A stretch of DNA of 64,000 bases from Micromonospora sp. 15K316 (GTDB lineage: Bacteria; Actinomycetota; Actinomycetes; Mycobacteriales; Micromonosporaceae), in the NCBI RefSeq assembly GCF_004348525.1, contig NZ_SMKG01000014.1, positions 1 through 64,000 on the forward strand. Reading direction: 5' to 3'. Positions 20,216 through 28,311 of this stretch are shown here, in pieces. Below the pieces are notes generated by a model. It made no database searches. It saw nothing but the letters and a program-made list of their open reading frames with translations, and had not been told where the DNA came from. Positions within the stretch are counted from its first letter, which is position 1. Every line of letters starts with the position of its first letter. The position numbers and the translations under genes were made by a program.

Positions 20216-20254
20216 GGGCGACCGAGGGGCTCGACTCCGAGCCCTCGGTCGCCC
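20216..20254. terminator. Long hairpin, terminator-like
   Basis: GGGCGACCGAGGG and CTCG pair with CGAG and CCCTCGGTCGCCC across ACTC, with one bulged G. It lies between the convergent hydrolase remnant and the GH31 gene. Confidence 0.6.
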
Positions 20255-20285
20255 GCTGGGCGCGCCGCTGACCGGAGTCCGAGCC

Positions 20286-20319
20286 CGCCGGCCGGGTGGA
20301 TTTCGCCACCCGGCCGGCG
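20286..20319. terminator. 14-bp perfect hairpin terminator
   Basis: CGCCGGCCGGGTGG (20286-20299) pairs with CCACCCGGCCGGCG (20306-20319) around a 6-base loop, 71 bp beyond the GH31 stop. It is the likely end of the GH31 transcript. Confidence 0.75.
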
Positions 20320-20389
20320 TCCGGACCCGTACCTGGAAGCCGGCCTCGGAAGGCTGGCAGTGGTGGGTGCCGGTCTGGGACGTACCGTC

Positions 20390-23185
20390 TCAGTGCTTCT
20401 TGAACACCGGCATGGTGTCCAGCGTGGTGGTGATGTTCTGCGTGGTGCCGCCCCGATACGTCTTCCCGGTGAAGATGTCGGTCCAACTGTTGCCCGGCGG
20501 GAACCACACCGGCGTCGTGGCGGTGTTGCCAGGCGTCGTCACCGGCGCCACCAGGTAGTCCGGGCCGTAGAGGTACTCGGAACCGGCGGTGGCGTACGCG
20601 GCCTGCTCGTTCGGGTACGCCAGGTACATCGGGCGGACGATGGGCGTGCCCGTGCGGGTGGCTTCCTTGGCGGCGGCGTAGGTGTACGGCAGCAGCTTCT
20701 CTCGCAGGTTCAGGAACTTCTTGGCCGACGCCTCCGCCTCCGGGCCGTACTGCCAGGGCAGCCGGTCGCTGTGGTTGGAGTGCAGCCGGTCGATCGGCTG
20801 GAACGTACCGAACTGGACCCACCGGGCGTAGAGGTCGTCGGGGAGCTTCGTGCTGCCCGGTTCGCTACCCGGCTGCTGCAGGCCGCCGGTGTGCCCGCCG
20901 ATGTCGTGGCTGACCGCGGCGAGCCCGGTCGCGGCCGACTCGCCCGGCGTGTAGCCGACCTCCATCTGCAGGGTCTGCCAGTTGGAGGTGGTGTCGCCGG
21001 TGAAGTGCAGCGTGGTGCGCTTGTCGGCCCACGGTCCGGTCGGCACCGGGGTCGGGCTGCCGTAGCCGCCGGCCTGCAACGATCCGTACGCCCGGGAGAA
21101 GGCGAAACCGGTCTTGTCGGCGTACTGCTGGTTGATCCACGCGTCCGGGGTCACGCCGGGGAGGGAGGACTTCGAGTTGTCGCAGCACCAGTCCATCCAC
21201 CAGAGGTCCGGGCCCTTGCTGCCCTTCGGCACCATCCCGTCGTGGAGCTGCAGGTACGCCTTGAGCTGGTCCGGGTCACCGAAGTCGAACGCGTAGCAGT
21301 CGGCGCCGCCGTTGCAGCCGACGCGCTGCAGCTTGCCCTTCGCGGTGGCCTGCGCCTGCGCGAACTTCGGGTCCGAGCCGAGAATGCTCGGGTGGATGTT
21401 GATCCCGGTGTGCAGGCCCTGCTTCTTGGCCCACTGGAAGAACGCCTTCGGGTCGGGAATCCGGGTGGGGTCGAGGCTCCAGCCGTTCCACTTGTCCGGC
21501 GCCTTGACGTCGGTGTCGAGGACGAGTACGTCCATCGGCACGCCCTCGGCCTTCGCCCGGGCCACGAGGTCCTGGAACTCGGTCGCGGTGCGGTCGTAGT
21601 ACTCGGACCACCACACCCCGTACGTCCACTTCGGCAGCAGCTTCGTGGGCCCGGTCAGGGTCGACAGGTCCTGCAGACCGCGAGTGAAGTCCTGCCCGTA
21701 CGCGAAGACGTACCCGTCCTGCTCGGCGGCGGGCCGGGGCTTGGTGTTGCTCAGGGCCGAGGCCGAGTCGTCGAGCAGGTACCAGCCGTCCTGGTAGAGC
21801 AGCCCCGGGAAGGTGGGCGCGGATCCGGACACGCCGTCGAGGCCCCGGCGGTAGCCGCCGAGCGGCGCGTGTGGGGCGAGCAGCGGGCTGTTGGCGCTCG
21901 TGACGGCGACCGTGTCCACGTTGACGTTGCAGCTGGCCTCGGTGGGGCAGCCCAGCGTCACGGTGTTGGTGCCACGGTTGAGGTGGACCGGTACGGAGAC
22001 GGTGTTCCAGTAGTCCCAACCGCTGGTCGGCGGAAGGGTCGCCGTGACCGGCGCCGCCGTCCCCGCCGTCACGGACATGGTCCGCGCCTGGCTCGGCTGG
22101 GAGCCGGCCTGGCCGTTGGCGTAGCGGATCTGCACCCGGTAGTCACCCGTGGCCGGTACATCCGTCACGGTGAGTGTGTCGGCGGACGTGGTGCTCTCCA
22201 GGCCGGCCAGGAAGCCCGTACCGGAGGCGCCGTTGTGGTCGTTCGCGGGCTTCGCGCCGCCGGTCAGCGCGCCGGTCTCCGCCTCGCCGAGTGTGCCGAA
22301 GCGCAGGGGCTGTGGCTGGGGCGTGGCGGGCGCCGGGAACGGGTCGCCCGGGTCGACCACCGCGAGGCTGTCGATGTTCACGTTGCCGGAGTCGTCGGGC
22401 CCGCGCACGACGCTGATCTCGTGCCGGCCGGCGGTGAGGTCGACCGGCACGTTGGCCAGGCCCCAGGTGTCCCAGTTCGCGGTGGGCGGCAGGGTCAGCG
22501 TGCGGCCGGCGGCGCCGTCGACCTGAACGGTCAGGGTGCGGACCACCGTCTGACCGTCGCCGCCGGCGCTGTTGGCGTAGCGGACGGTGAGCTGCTTCGT
22601 GCCGTTCGCCGGGGCGTCGAGGGCGAACGTGGCCGAGTCGCCGGCGGAGGTGAAGCCGGCCGCGAAGCCGCGTCCGGTGTATCCCTGGTGATCGGTGGCG
22701 ACGCCGGGACCGCTCAGCTGCAACGCTTCGGCCTCGCAGAGCGTGCCGAACGCGCAGTCGGGAGCGCCACGGCCGGCCCAGGGTCGGCCCTGCACGACCT
22801 GCTGGCCGGTCTTGAGCTGCACGGTGAGGTTCTCGGCGGTGAACGCACCTGAGCCGACCTGGTAACGCAGCGTCATCGCGCCGGTGTCGATGGTGAGCCA
22901 GCCGTGCTCGACGTGCTTCGTGAAGCGCGTACGGGGGAAGTCGTCGCGCCCGATGACGTTGAACGTGGCGGCGTCGGTGAACTTGCCGTCCTTCTGGTAC
23001 TCCGTGCGGATCAGGGTCGGGGACAGCACTTCGAAACGTGCGTCGCCCGACCGTACTGCTCGGTCTTTCGTCTGGTCATGGCTGGCCTGCGCGGTCGCGG
23101 ACGGAGCGAGTGTCAGGCCCGTGATGAGGATGCCTGCCGCGGCGGCCGCTGTCGCGCGGCGGCGGCGTGGACTCCGATAGAGCAA
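20390..23185 (-). CDS. Secreted GH31 alpha-glycosidase with two CBM35-like modules
   Basis: A 931-aa exported glycoside hydrolase of family 31 (alpha-glucosidase/alpha-xylosidase class). A basic N-terminus and signal peptide (to about 34) precede the GH31 N-terminal sandwich. This is interrupted by two carbohydrate-binding modules at about 148-278 and 298-430, each with EAE, a YAN strand and NVNxD. The (beta/alpha)8 barrel follows: nucleophile Asp665 in WWMDW, general acid Asp731 in FTGDTTSNW, GVWWSEYY and the C-terminal RPMYLAYP. The start is TTG 23185 behind GAGGGGAG. A perfect LacI-type palindrome lies 38 bp upstream, predicting sugar induction. The exact substrate is not readable. Confidence 0.88.
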   Translation of the reverse strand: MLYRSPRRRRATAAAAAGILITGLTLAPSATAQASHDQTKDRAVRSGDARFEVLSPTLIRTEYQKDGKFTDAATFNVIGRDDFPRTRFTKHVEHGWLTIDTGAMTLRYQVGSGAFTAENLTVQLKTGQQVVQGRPWAGRGAPDCAFGTLCEAEALQLSGPGVATDHQGYTGRGFAAGFTSAGDSATFALDAPANGTKQLTVRYANSAGGDGQTVVRTLTVQVDGAAGRTLTLPPTANWDTWGLANVPVDLTAGRHEISVVRGPDDSGNVNIDSLAVVDPGDPFPAPATPQPQPLRFGTLGEAETGALTGGAKPANDHNGASGTGFLAGLESTTSADTLTVTDVPATGDYRVQIRYANGQAGSQPSQARTMSVTAGTAAPVTATLPPTSGWDYWNTVSVPVHLNRGTNTVTLGCPTEASCNVNVDTVAVTSANSPLLAPHAPLGGYRRGLDGVSGSAPTFPGLLYQDGWYLLDDSASALSNTKPRPAAEQDGYVFAYGQDFTRGLQDLSTLTGPTKLLPKWTYGVWWSEYYDRTATEFQDLVARAKAEGVPMDVLVLDTDVKAPDKWNGWSLDPTRIPDPKAFFQWAKKQGLHTGINIHPSILGSDPKFAQAQATAKGKLQRVGCNGGADCYAFDFGDPDQLKAYLQLHDGMVPKGSKGPDLWWMDWCCDNSKSSLPGVTPDAWINQQYADKTGFAFSRAYGSLQAGGYGSPTPVPTGPWADKRTTLHFTGDTTSNWQTLQMEVGYTPGESAATGLAAVSHDIGGHTGGLQQPGSEPGSTKLPDDLYARWVQFGTFQPIDRLHSNHSDRLPWQYGPEAEASAKKFLNLREKLLPYTYAAAKEATRTGTPIVRPMYLAYPNEQAAYATAGSEYLYGPDYLVAPVTTPGNTATTPVWFPPGNSWTDIFTGKTYRGGTTQNITTTLDTMPVFKKH

Positions 23186-23222
23186 GGTGCTCCCCTCGTC
23201 TCATATGGAGGAAATGAGTTAT

Positions 23223-23236
23223 TGACAACGTTGTCA
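23223..23236. promoter_or_regulatory. LacI-type operator upstream of the GH31 gene
   Basis: TGACAACGTTGTCA is a perfect 14-bp palindrome with the central CG typical of LacI/GalR-family sites. It begins 38 bp before the GH31 start, where it should block or overlap the promoter. The cognate regulator is not in this window. Confidence 0.7.
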
Positions 23237-23488
23237 CCTGCCGGAAACGCATGTCAACGGATCTTGGAGGGTGTCCCTTCTCTCTTCCCGCCGGGGACGC
23301 ATCGCCGGCAGACGCATCGCCGGCCCGCCGACCCGCAAGCCACGCGGCCGGCACCTGGGATCGCCTCGCAGATGAAGGCATGACGAGCGCACCCCAGAGC
23401 GGGCGGCCGGAGCGCTACGTGCCGACGCTGGTCGGGCATGCGCGGCGAGGTCCGACGGCGTGAGACGCGGGGGCGTCACACCGGGGGG
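23237..23488. other. Intergenic region, short tandem repeat
   Basis: With the operator region this makes a gap of about 300 bp between the GH31 gene and the SDR gene end. GACGCATCGCCGGC occurs twice (23296-23309, 23311-23324). No gene was recognised. Confidence 0.3.
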
Positions 23489-24448
23489 TCAACCTGTGGT
23501 CGGCCGGTTCCTGCGTGCCTGCCGGACGCCCAGCCACTCGCCGAGCCGACGGCGGACCCGACCGCGGCGATACCCGCCGTGCACCGCGCCGACCGGTGGT
23601 GGATCGAACAGCGATCCGCCGCCGGGTTCGGCTGTGACCGGCCTGGTCACGAACGTCGCGCTCCACCTTGCGACCAGCGACTCCGTGGCGCGCGGCGCCA
23701 GCCGAAGGGCGAACAGCGCCAGGTGCGAGGCCAACCCGGTTGTCACCTGCCTGCGCGGGCGTCTCGCACACGCGAGGATCGTGGCAGCGAGGCGCTCGGG
23801 TGCGTACGCGGGCGGGATGGCGCGTAGTTCGCGGCCCGAGTGGTTGGCGGCCCGCGCGAAGAACGGCGTGTCGACCGGCCCGGGTAACACCAGACAGACC
23901 CGTATCCGAGGATGACGGGCGACCTCCTGCTGAAGGTTCAGGGCCAGCCCTCTGATGGCGAACTTGCTCATGGAGTAGAGCGGGACCAGCGGATTCGGGA
24001 ACACCGACAGCAACGACCCGACGAGCACGAGGATCCCGTCTCCCTGCGCCTGGAATGTAGCCATGGCGGTGCGGGCGCACAGCACGGTGCCGAACACGTT
24101 GGTGTCCACCAACCGGCGAATCTCGTCCACCGATTCGGAGCCCAGCGGCCCGGCAATGCCGACGGCAGCCCCTTCGATCCAGACGTCTATCCGCCCGAAC
24201 CGCTGCACCGCCCGCCGAGCCAGCCGCTCGACGGCCGCGGGATCCGCGATGTCGGTCGGCACGACCAGGACCTGCCCGCCTCGTGCCCGGCAGTCGCGTT
24301 CCACCTCGGCAAGCGCTTGTTGGCTGCGTGAGGCGAGTACCAACCTGGCCCCTTCCGCGGCGAACGCCAGCGCGGTGGCCCGCCCGATTCCGCTCGACGC
24401 TCCCGTGATCAGCACCACGGCGTCACGGAAGGTTCGACGTCCGACCAT
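23489..24448 (-). CDS. Short-chain dehydrogenase/reductase
   Basis: A 319-aa SDR of the classical type with an extended C-terminus. The nucleotide-binding motif TGASSGIG is at 15-22, catalytic Ser at about 145 (LVGSLLS) and the YxxxK pair Tyr158/Lys162 (YSMSK). The PGPVDTPFF segment after the active site is typical of family members acting on lipids or sterols. The C-terminal 60 residues are basic (YRRGRVRRRLGEWLG). ATG 24448 follows GGAGGTG. The oxidised or reduced substrate is unknown. It is transcribed away from the sigma-factor operon, 204 bp apart. Confidence 0.85.
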   Translation of the reverse strand: MVGRRTFRDAVVLITGASSGIGRATALAFAAEGARLVLASRSQQALAEVERDCRARGGQVLVVPTDIADPAAVERLARRAVQRFGRIDVWIEGAAVGIAGPLGSESVDEIRRLVDTNVFGTVLCARTAMATFQAQGDGILVLVGSLLSVFPNPLVPLYSMSKFAIRGLALNLQQEVARHPRIRVCLVLPGPVDTPFFARAANHSGRELRAIPPAYAPERLAATILACARRPRRQVTTGLASHLALFALRLAPRATESLVARWSATFVTRPVTAEPGGGSLFDPPPVGAVHGGYRRGRVRRRLGEWLGVRQARRNRPTTG

Positions 24449-24652
24449 CACACCTCCGGCGACGCAGCAGAGCGAGGTCACTCATCTACCCACGGCCGTG
24501 GCAATCACTCCAGGTCGTACGGCGCTGCGTGCCGAGCCGCGCGAAGCCGCCGGCCGAGCCGGGAGAACCCGTGAGCCGACCCCGGTGATGAGTTCTCGTA
24601 CCCGCGCCCGTCACACCTAGGACGGGACACGACGAGACGGAAGGATGACGTG

Positions 24653-25651
24653 ATGAGGGCGGACACGCGGCTGGAGGGGCCGGGCGTGAGCGGGCTGGGC
24701 GAGGTCGACGAGCCGGTGTTCTCGGGGCTGGCGGAGCGGCACCGGCGGGAGCTGCACGTGCACTGCTACCGGATGCTCGGGTCGTTCGAGGACGCCGAGG
24801 ACACCGTGCAGGAGACGTTCCTCCGTGCCTGGCGGCGGCGGGAGACCTTCGAGGGAAGGTCGACGTTCCGGGCCTGGCTGTACCGGATCGCCACCAACGC
24901 CTGCCTGGACCTGCTCGCCAAGCGCCGCCCGGAGCCCGCGACCGGCGGCGAGGTGCGGTGGCTGCAGCCCTATCCGGATCGGCTGCTCGACGAGCCGCCC
25001 GCGGGCGACGCGGACGAGCCGGAGTCCGTCGCCGTCGCGCGGGAGACGATCGAGCTGGCGTACCTGGTCGCGGTCCAGCACCTCGCGCCGCGTCCGCGGG
25101 CCGTGCTGATCTTGCGGGACGTGCTCGGCTGGCCGGCGAAGGAGGTCGCGGAGCTCCTCGGGGACTCCGTCAACTCGGTGAACAGCGCGTTGCAGCGGGC
25201 CCGCGCCGGCATGCGGGAGCACCTGCCCGCCGAGCGGCAGGACTGGACCGGCGGCGAGGAGGACGCCGGGACCCGCGAGCTGGTACGCCGCTTCACCGAC
25301 GCCAGCGTGGCCACGGACATCCCGGCGCTCGCCTCGATGTTGCGCGACGACGTCCGCTGCTCGATGCCGCCCACCCCGGGTCTGCACGTCGGTCGCGACG
25401 CGGTGGTGAACAACTGGGTCGACGACGGCTTCGAGGGCATGACGGGTCTGCGCGCCGTCCCCACCTGCGTGAACCGGCAGCCCGCCGTCGCCTTCTACCT
25501 CTGGCGCGAGCGGGAGGGCGCGTACCTGCCGCTGACGATCGACGTCCTGCGGATCACCGGCGGGGCGATCACCGAGATCGTCATATTCCACGACGACCAG
25601 TTCCCGCGGCTCGGGCTGCCCGAGCGGCTGCCGGCGGAGGGCACGGAGTAG
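24653..25651 (+). CDS. ECF sigma factor with SnoaL-like C-terminal domain
   Basis: A 332-aa RNA polymerase sigma factor of the long ECF type in which a C-terminal NTF2/SnoaL-like domain replaces a separate anti-sigma factor. Sigma region 2 is at about 25-95 (HCYRMLGSFEDAEDTVQETF, FRAWLYRIATNACLDLL), region 4 at about 130-190 (RPRAVLILRDVLGWPAKEVA, NSVNSALQRAR). The SnoaL-like fold spans 205-325. GGAAGG precedes the start; GTG at 24650 is also possible. It heads a three-gene operon with a cupin-like protein (5-bp gap) and a DUF6069 membrane protein, whose expression it may drive. Confidence 0.85.
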   Translation: MRADTRLEGPGVSGLGEVDEPVFSGLAERHRRELHVHCYRMLGSFEDAEDTVQETFLRAWRRRETFEGRSTFRAWLYRIATNACLDLLAKRRPEPATGGEVRWLQPYPDRLLDEPPAGDADEPESVAVARETIELAYLVAVQHLAPRPRAVLILRDVLGWPAKEVAELLGDSVNSVNSALQRARAGMREHLPAERQDWTGGEEDAGTRELVRRFTDASVATDIPALASMLRDDVRCSMPPTPGLHVGRDAVVNNWVDDGFEGMTGLRAVPTCVNRQPAVAFYLWREREGAYLPLTIDVLRITGGAITEIVIFHDDQFPRLGLPERLPAEGTE

Positions 25652-25656
25652 TCCCG

Positions 25657-25953
25657 GTGTGGACGCTCACGCTGCGCGGTGGCGCGCGCGTCGCGGTGGT
25701 CGAGGCGCCATGGCGCGCCGCGTTCGCCGTCGTCACCCGCGGGCGGGTGCAGCTGGAGCTACGTGACGGCGAGCCGGGGCCGGTCCTCCGACGCGGAGCC
25801 GGGTTCTGGCTCCGCGGCACCGGCGTCCGCGCTCTGCGGAATCCGGGCCGCTGCACGGCACGGGTACGCATCGTCACCCCCAGATCCAGGACCGTCACCT
25901 GCCGGTCGACACGCCCCGTACGCCAGTTTCCGGAGGATGGAGCAACGGTATGA
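25657..25953 (+). CDS. Small cupin-like beta-barrel protein
   Basis: A 98-aa protein starting at GTG five bases after the sigma-factor stop. Alternating short strands (FAVVTRGRVQLELRDGEPG, RRGAGFWLRGTG, CTARVRIVTP) with the G-x-V and P-G-rich turns of small cupins suggest a one-domain beta barrel, but the metal-binding histidines of enzymatic cupins are missing. A sensory or structural role is therefore more likely than catalysis. Its stop overlaps the next start (ATGA), which makes translational coupling with the DUF6069 gene likely. Confidence in the fold is moderate. Confidence 0.6.
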   Translation: MWTLTLRGGARVAVVEAPWRAAFAVVTRGRVQLELRDGEPGPVLRRGAGFWLRGTGVRALRNPGRCTARVRIVTPRSRTVTCRSTRPVRQFPEDGATV

Positions 25954-26405
25954 GCAGCATGAACGACAACGGGCTCGTCGCAGCCCCGGCAGCGGGCCGG
26001 ACCAGCCATCCCCACCCACTCCGCAGGCTCGCCGGCACCGGCCTCGTCGCCACGCTCGCGGCGATGACGGCCACCACCCTCGCCGCCGCGCTCGCCCAGG
26101 CCGTTGGCGTCGACTTCGAGCTCCCCGACGGCGGCGAGGCGATCCCGTTGGCCGGGTTCGCCGTGGTCACCGTGTTCTTCTCGGCCGTGGGCATCGTCAT
26201 CGCCGTCGCTCTTCGCCGCTGGAGCGCTCGGCCCGCTGAGCGGTTCCTGTGGACGACGCTGTCGCTGACCGCGCTCTCGTTGGTCCCGCCCCTCCTCTGC
26301 GGGGCGAACACCTCCACCACCACCGCGCTGCTCGGGCTACATCTCATCCCCGCGGCGGTGATGATCCCCACCCTGACGCGGAGTCTCCGCACACAGAGCG
26401 GTTGA
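25950..26405 (+). CDS. DUF6069-family four-helix membrane protein
   Basis: A 151-aa membrane protein with a hydrophilic start, then four predicted helices: about 28-52 (LAGTGLVATLAAMTATTLAA), 66-88 (PLAGFAVVTVFFSAVGIVIA), 101-118 and 125-143 (LLGLHLIPAAVMIPTL). The D-F-E-L-P segment between helices 1 and 2 and the PxAGF motif are typical of the DUF6069 family, found in many actinobacteria, often near ECF sigma factors. No biochemical role is known. It is the last gene of the sigma/cupin operon. Confidence 0.75.
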   Translation: MSSMNDNGLVAAPAAGRTSHPHPLRRLAGTGLVATLAAMTATTLAAALAQAVGVDFELPDGGEAIPLAGFAVVTVFFSAVGIVIAVALRRWSARPAERFLWTTLSLTALSLVPPLLCGANTSTTTALLGLHLIPAAVMIPTLTRSLRTQSG

Positions 26406-26945
26406 CGATCCCGCCGCTCTGCGCCATTCGGCAGCAGGTAACCACCGCTCCAGAGCAGGGGTCTCACTGCTGCACTCCAGGCAAAACCGGACGCCAGGGT
26501 CCAACACAGGCCCTTGGAAAGGCTGTTGGAGCGCGCCGGATGATCACGCGCACCAGCAAGCCAGGCCATCAAGCAGGATTCCTGACCTGCTAAGTAGCAA
26601 ACCAGGCCATTCTGACCGAGCGTCCTGAGGACCAGGTGGCCCCGCTTGCGAGCGGCGCCGCGACCTCTTAGTCTGGACTATATCGTCCACTGATCCAGGT
26701 GACGGAACGACGAGACTTTCATCGGGCCGACCACCTGCCGCGAGGACGAAGCATGCAGGAGCCATCAGCCGCGGAACCGACTGCGGTAAGGCGTCGAGGC
26801 GCGACCGACATTGCGACGTAGTCGGCGAGATCGGCGTGACGGATCCGGCACCACCCAGACGGAACAACCGCGCACGCCAGCGCCCCATACGGCACGGAAC
26901 GACGACTCAGCTTTTGCGAACGCCGAACCGCACAAGGAGCAAGAA
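26406..26945. other. 540-bp non-coding stretch
   Basis: No credible gene was found on either strand. It holds the operator-like dyad at 26674-26689 and a repeated CCAGGCCAT (about 26566 and 26604). Base composition in the first part is less biased than in the neighbouring genes. It could include a decayed gene, but I cannot identify one. Confidence 0.35.
26674..26689. promoter_or_regulatory. TGGAC-N6-GTCCA operator-like dyad (copy 1)
   Basis: TGGACTATATCGTCCA, a 16-bp inverted repeat of the kind bound by TetR-family regulators, 257 bp before the SnoaL-like gene. The same half-sites recur at 43589 and 43735. Confidence 0.5.
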
Positions 26946-27326
26946 ATGAACGACACCACGCAGTACGCCGAAGATCTGGCGATCCTCGAACAGCTCAACC
27001 TCGACTACATCCACTCGGACGAGACCAGCGATGCCAAGCGCTTCAGTGAGTTCCTCGCCGAGGACTTCATCGTGCAGACGCCGGGTGTCACCCGCAACCG
27101 CGAGGAGTACCTCGAGTACATCGCCAAGCCCCGACCCATCAAGGACATCACTCTGCGCGACTTCAAGATCCGCATCCTCGGCGACGTCGCGCTGATCCAC
27201 GGTCGCGTCACGTACACCATGATCGCCGACGGAGTGGAGCAGGAAGCGCTGTACACGGACGTGTACCAGAAGCGCGAGGGCACCTGGTTCTGCGTCTCCG
27301 CCTGCGCGATCGCCCCGGGCGCCTGA
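26946..27326 (+). CDS. SnoaL/DUF4440-like NTF2-fold protein
   Basis: A 126-aa single-domain protein of the NTF2 fold. An N-terminal helix (AILEQLNLDYIHSDETSDAKR) is followed by FLAEDFIVQTPGVTRNREEY and alternating strands (ALIHGRVTYTMI, EALYTDVYQKREGTWFCVSA), the usual DUF4440/SnoaL order. Members are small-molecule isomerases, hydrolases or binding proteins. ATG 26946 stands behind AAGGAG. It is followed after nine bases by the isocitrate lyase-like gene, so the two are co-transcribed and perhaps act on the same compound. Confidence 0.8.
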   Translation: MNDTTQYAEDLAILEQLNLDYIHSDETSDAKRFSEFLAEDFIVQTPGVTRNREEYLEYIAKPRPIKDITLRDFKIRILGDVALIHGRVTYTMIADGVEQEALYTDVYQKREGTWFCVSACAIAPGA

Positions 27327-27335
27327 CCCGCCACC

Positions 27336-28157
27336 ATGTCTGACGTTCCGGCCCGGGCACGGTACGAACAGTTCGTCGAACTCCACCGTGGCCCCGACAC
27401 GTTCATCATGCCCAACGCCTGGGACGGCCCGTCGGCCCTGATCTTCAAAGAGGCCGGATTCAAGTCCATCGCGACCTCTTCAGCGGCTTTCGCCGCGACA
27501 CTGGGCCGGCTCGACGGTATCCACGCCATCAGCCGCGACACGCACCTCGACCATGCCGTCCTACTCACGTCCGTGAGCGGCCTGCCGATCAACGGCGACT
27601 TTGAGGACGGCTACGGCGAGACTCCCGACGATGTCGCGGCCACCGTCGACACCGCCATCGCCCGCGGTCTCGCCGGCATCGGAATCGAGGACACCACCGG
27701 TGACCCCGTCGACCCGATTCGTCACTTCGACGACGCGGTTCGCCGCATCGAGGCCGCCGCCGCGGCTGCGCGCGGACGAATCGTCTTGACCGGCCGTACG
27801 GACAACTTCCTCTGGGGGATTTCCGACCTCGATGACACCATCCGCCGGCTGACGGCCTTCGCGGAGGCAGGAGCTGATGTCCTGTACGCGCCGAACCTGC
27901 CGGACACGGCCTCGATCAGCGCAGTCATCGAGGCTGTCGCGCCCAAGCCGGTCAACGTCCTCGTCAGCCCCCAGGACACGGCTACCCTCGCGGAACTCCA
28001 GACGATCGGCGTCCGCCGAATCAGCCTCGGGGTCGACCCGTACACGCACGCTCTCGGAGCCACACAGGCGGCTGCGGCGAAGCTGGCGGCGGGAGACCTG
28101 ACCGCTCTCGCATCAGAGCTTCACTTCGGCCACATCATCGACCTCATCAGGGCTTGA
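27336..28157 (+). CDS. Isocitrate lyase/PEP mutase-family protein
   Basis: A 273-aa protein of the ICL/PEP-mutase superfamily, which makes or breaks C-C or C-P bonds next to a carboxylate in a Mg-dependent barrel. It shows IMPNAWDGPSALIFKEAGFK, the metal-binding loop NGDFEDGYG, GIGIEDTTGD and the barrel strand IVLTGRTDNF. The ICL catalytic cysteine loop (KKCGH) is not present, so methylisocitrate or isocitrate cleavage is doubtful; oxaloacetate hydrolase or phosphonate-type reactions are alternatives. It sits in an operon with the SnoaL-like gene. Confidence 0.82.
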   Translation: MSDVPARARYEQFVELHRGPDTFIMPNAWDGPSALIFKEAGFKSIATSSAAFAATLGRLDGIHAISRDTHLDHAVLLTSVSGLPINGDFEDGYGETPDDVAATVDTAIARGLAGIGIEDTTGDPVDPIRHFDDAVRRIEAAAAAARGRIVLTGRTDNFLWGISDLDDTIRRLTAFAEAGADVLYAPNLPDTASISAVIEAVAPKPVNVLVSPQDTATLAELQTIGVRRISLGVDPYTHALGATQAAAAKLAAGDLTALASELHFGHIIDLIRA

Positions 28158-28290
28158 CACCGCCACCAGCCGGGCAGCCGCGCACCGGTCCCACCCGGCT
28201 GGATCGGAACGTGAGTCGTCTTGACTGCCCGCGCTGACTCGCGCGGGACGTCCTCGGGTGCTTACCGAGCGGAGCCCTGCCAGGAGTGCG

Positions 28291-28311
28291 ATGACTGAGG
28301 AGAACACATGA
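28291..28311 (+). other. Six-codon upstream ORF overlapping the MFS start
   Basis: ATG ACT GAG GAG AAC ACA TGA (MTEENT) has its own AGGAG (28282-28286). Its stop overlaps the MFS start in ATGA, and it contains the GAGGAG that serves the MFS gene. It may couple translation or be chance. Confidence 0.35.

Noticed and set aside
20192..22852. 886-aa plus-strand open frame
   Set aside because: It is antisense to the GH31 gene, with no motif.
23296..23324. Tandem GACGCATCGCCGGC repeat as a CRISPR or mobile-element sign
   Set aside because: Only two copies with a one-base spacer; no array, no cas gene, no transposase.
24958..25656. Extending the cupin-like gene upstream in its frame
   Set aside because: The upstream part is a shadow of the sigma-factor gene; GTG 25657 right after the sigma stop is the natural start.
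26460..26660. Possible tRNA or attachment site (repeated CCAGGCCAT)
   Set aside because: No cloverleaf or T-loop sequence could be drawn and no integrase is nearby.
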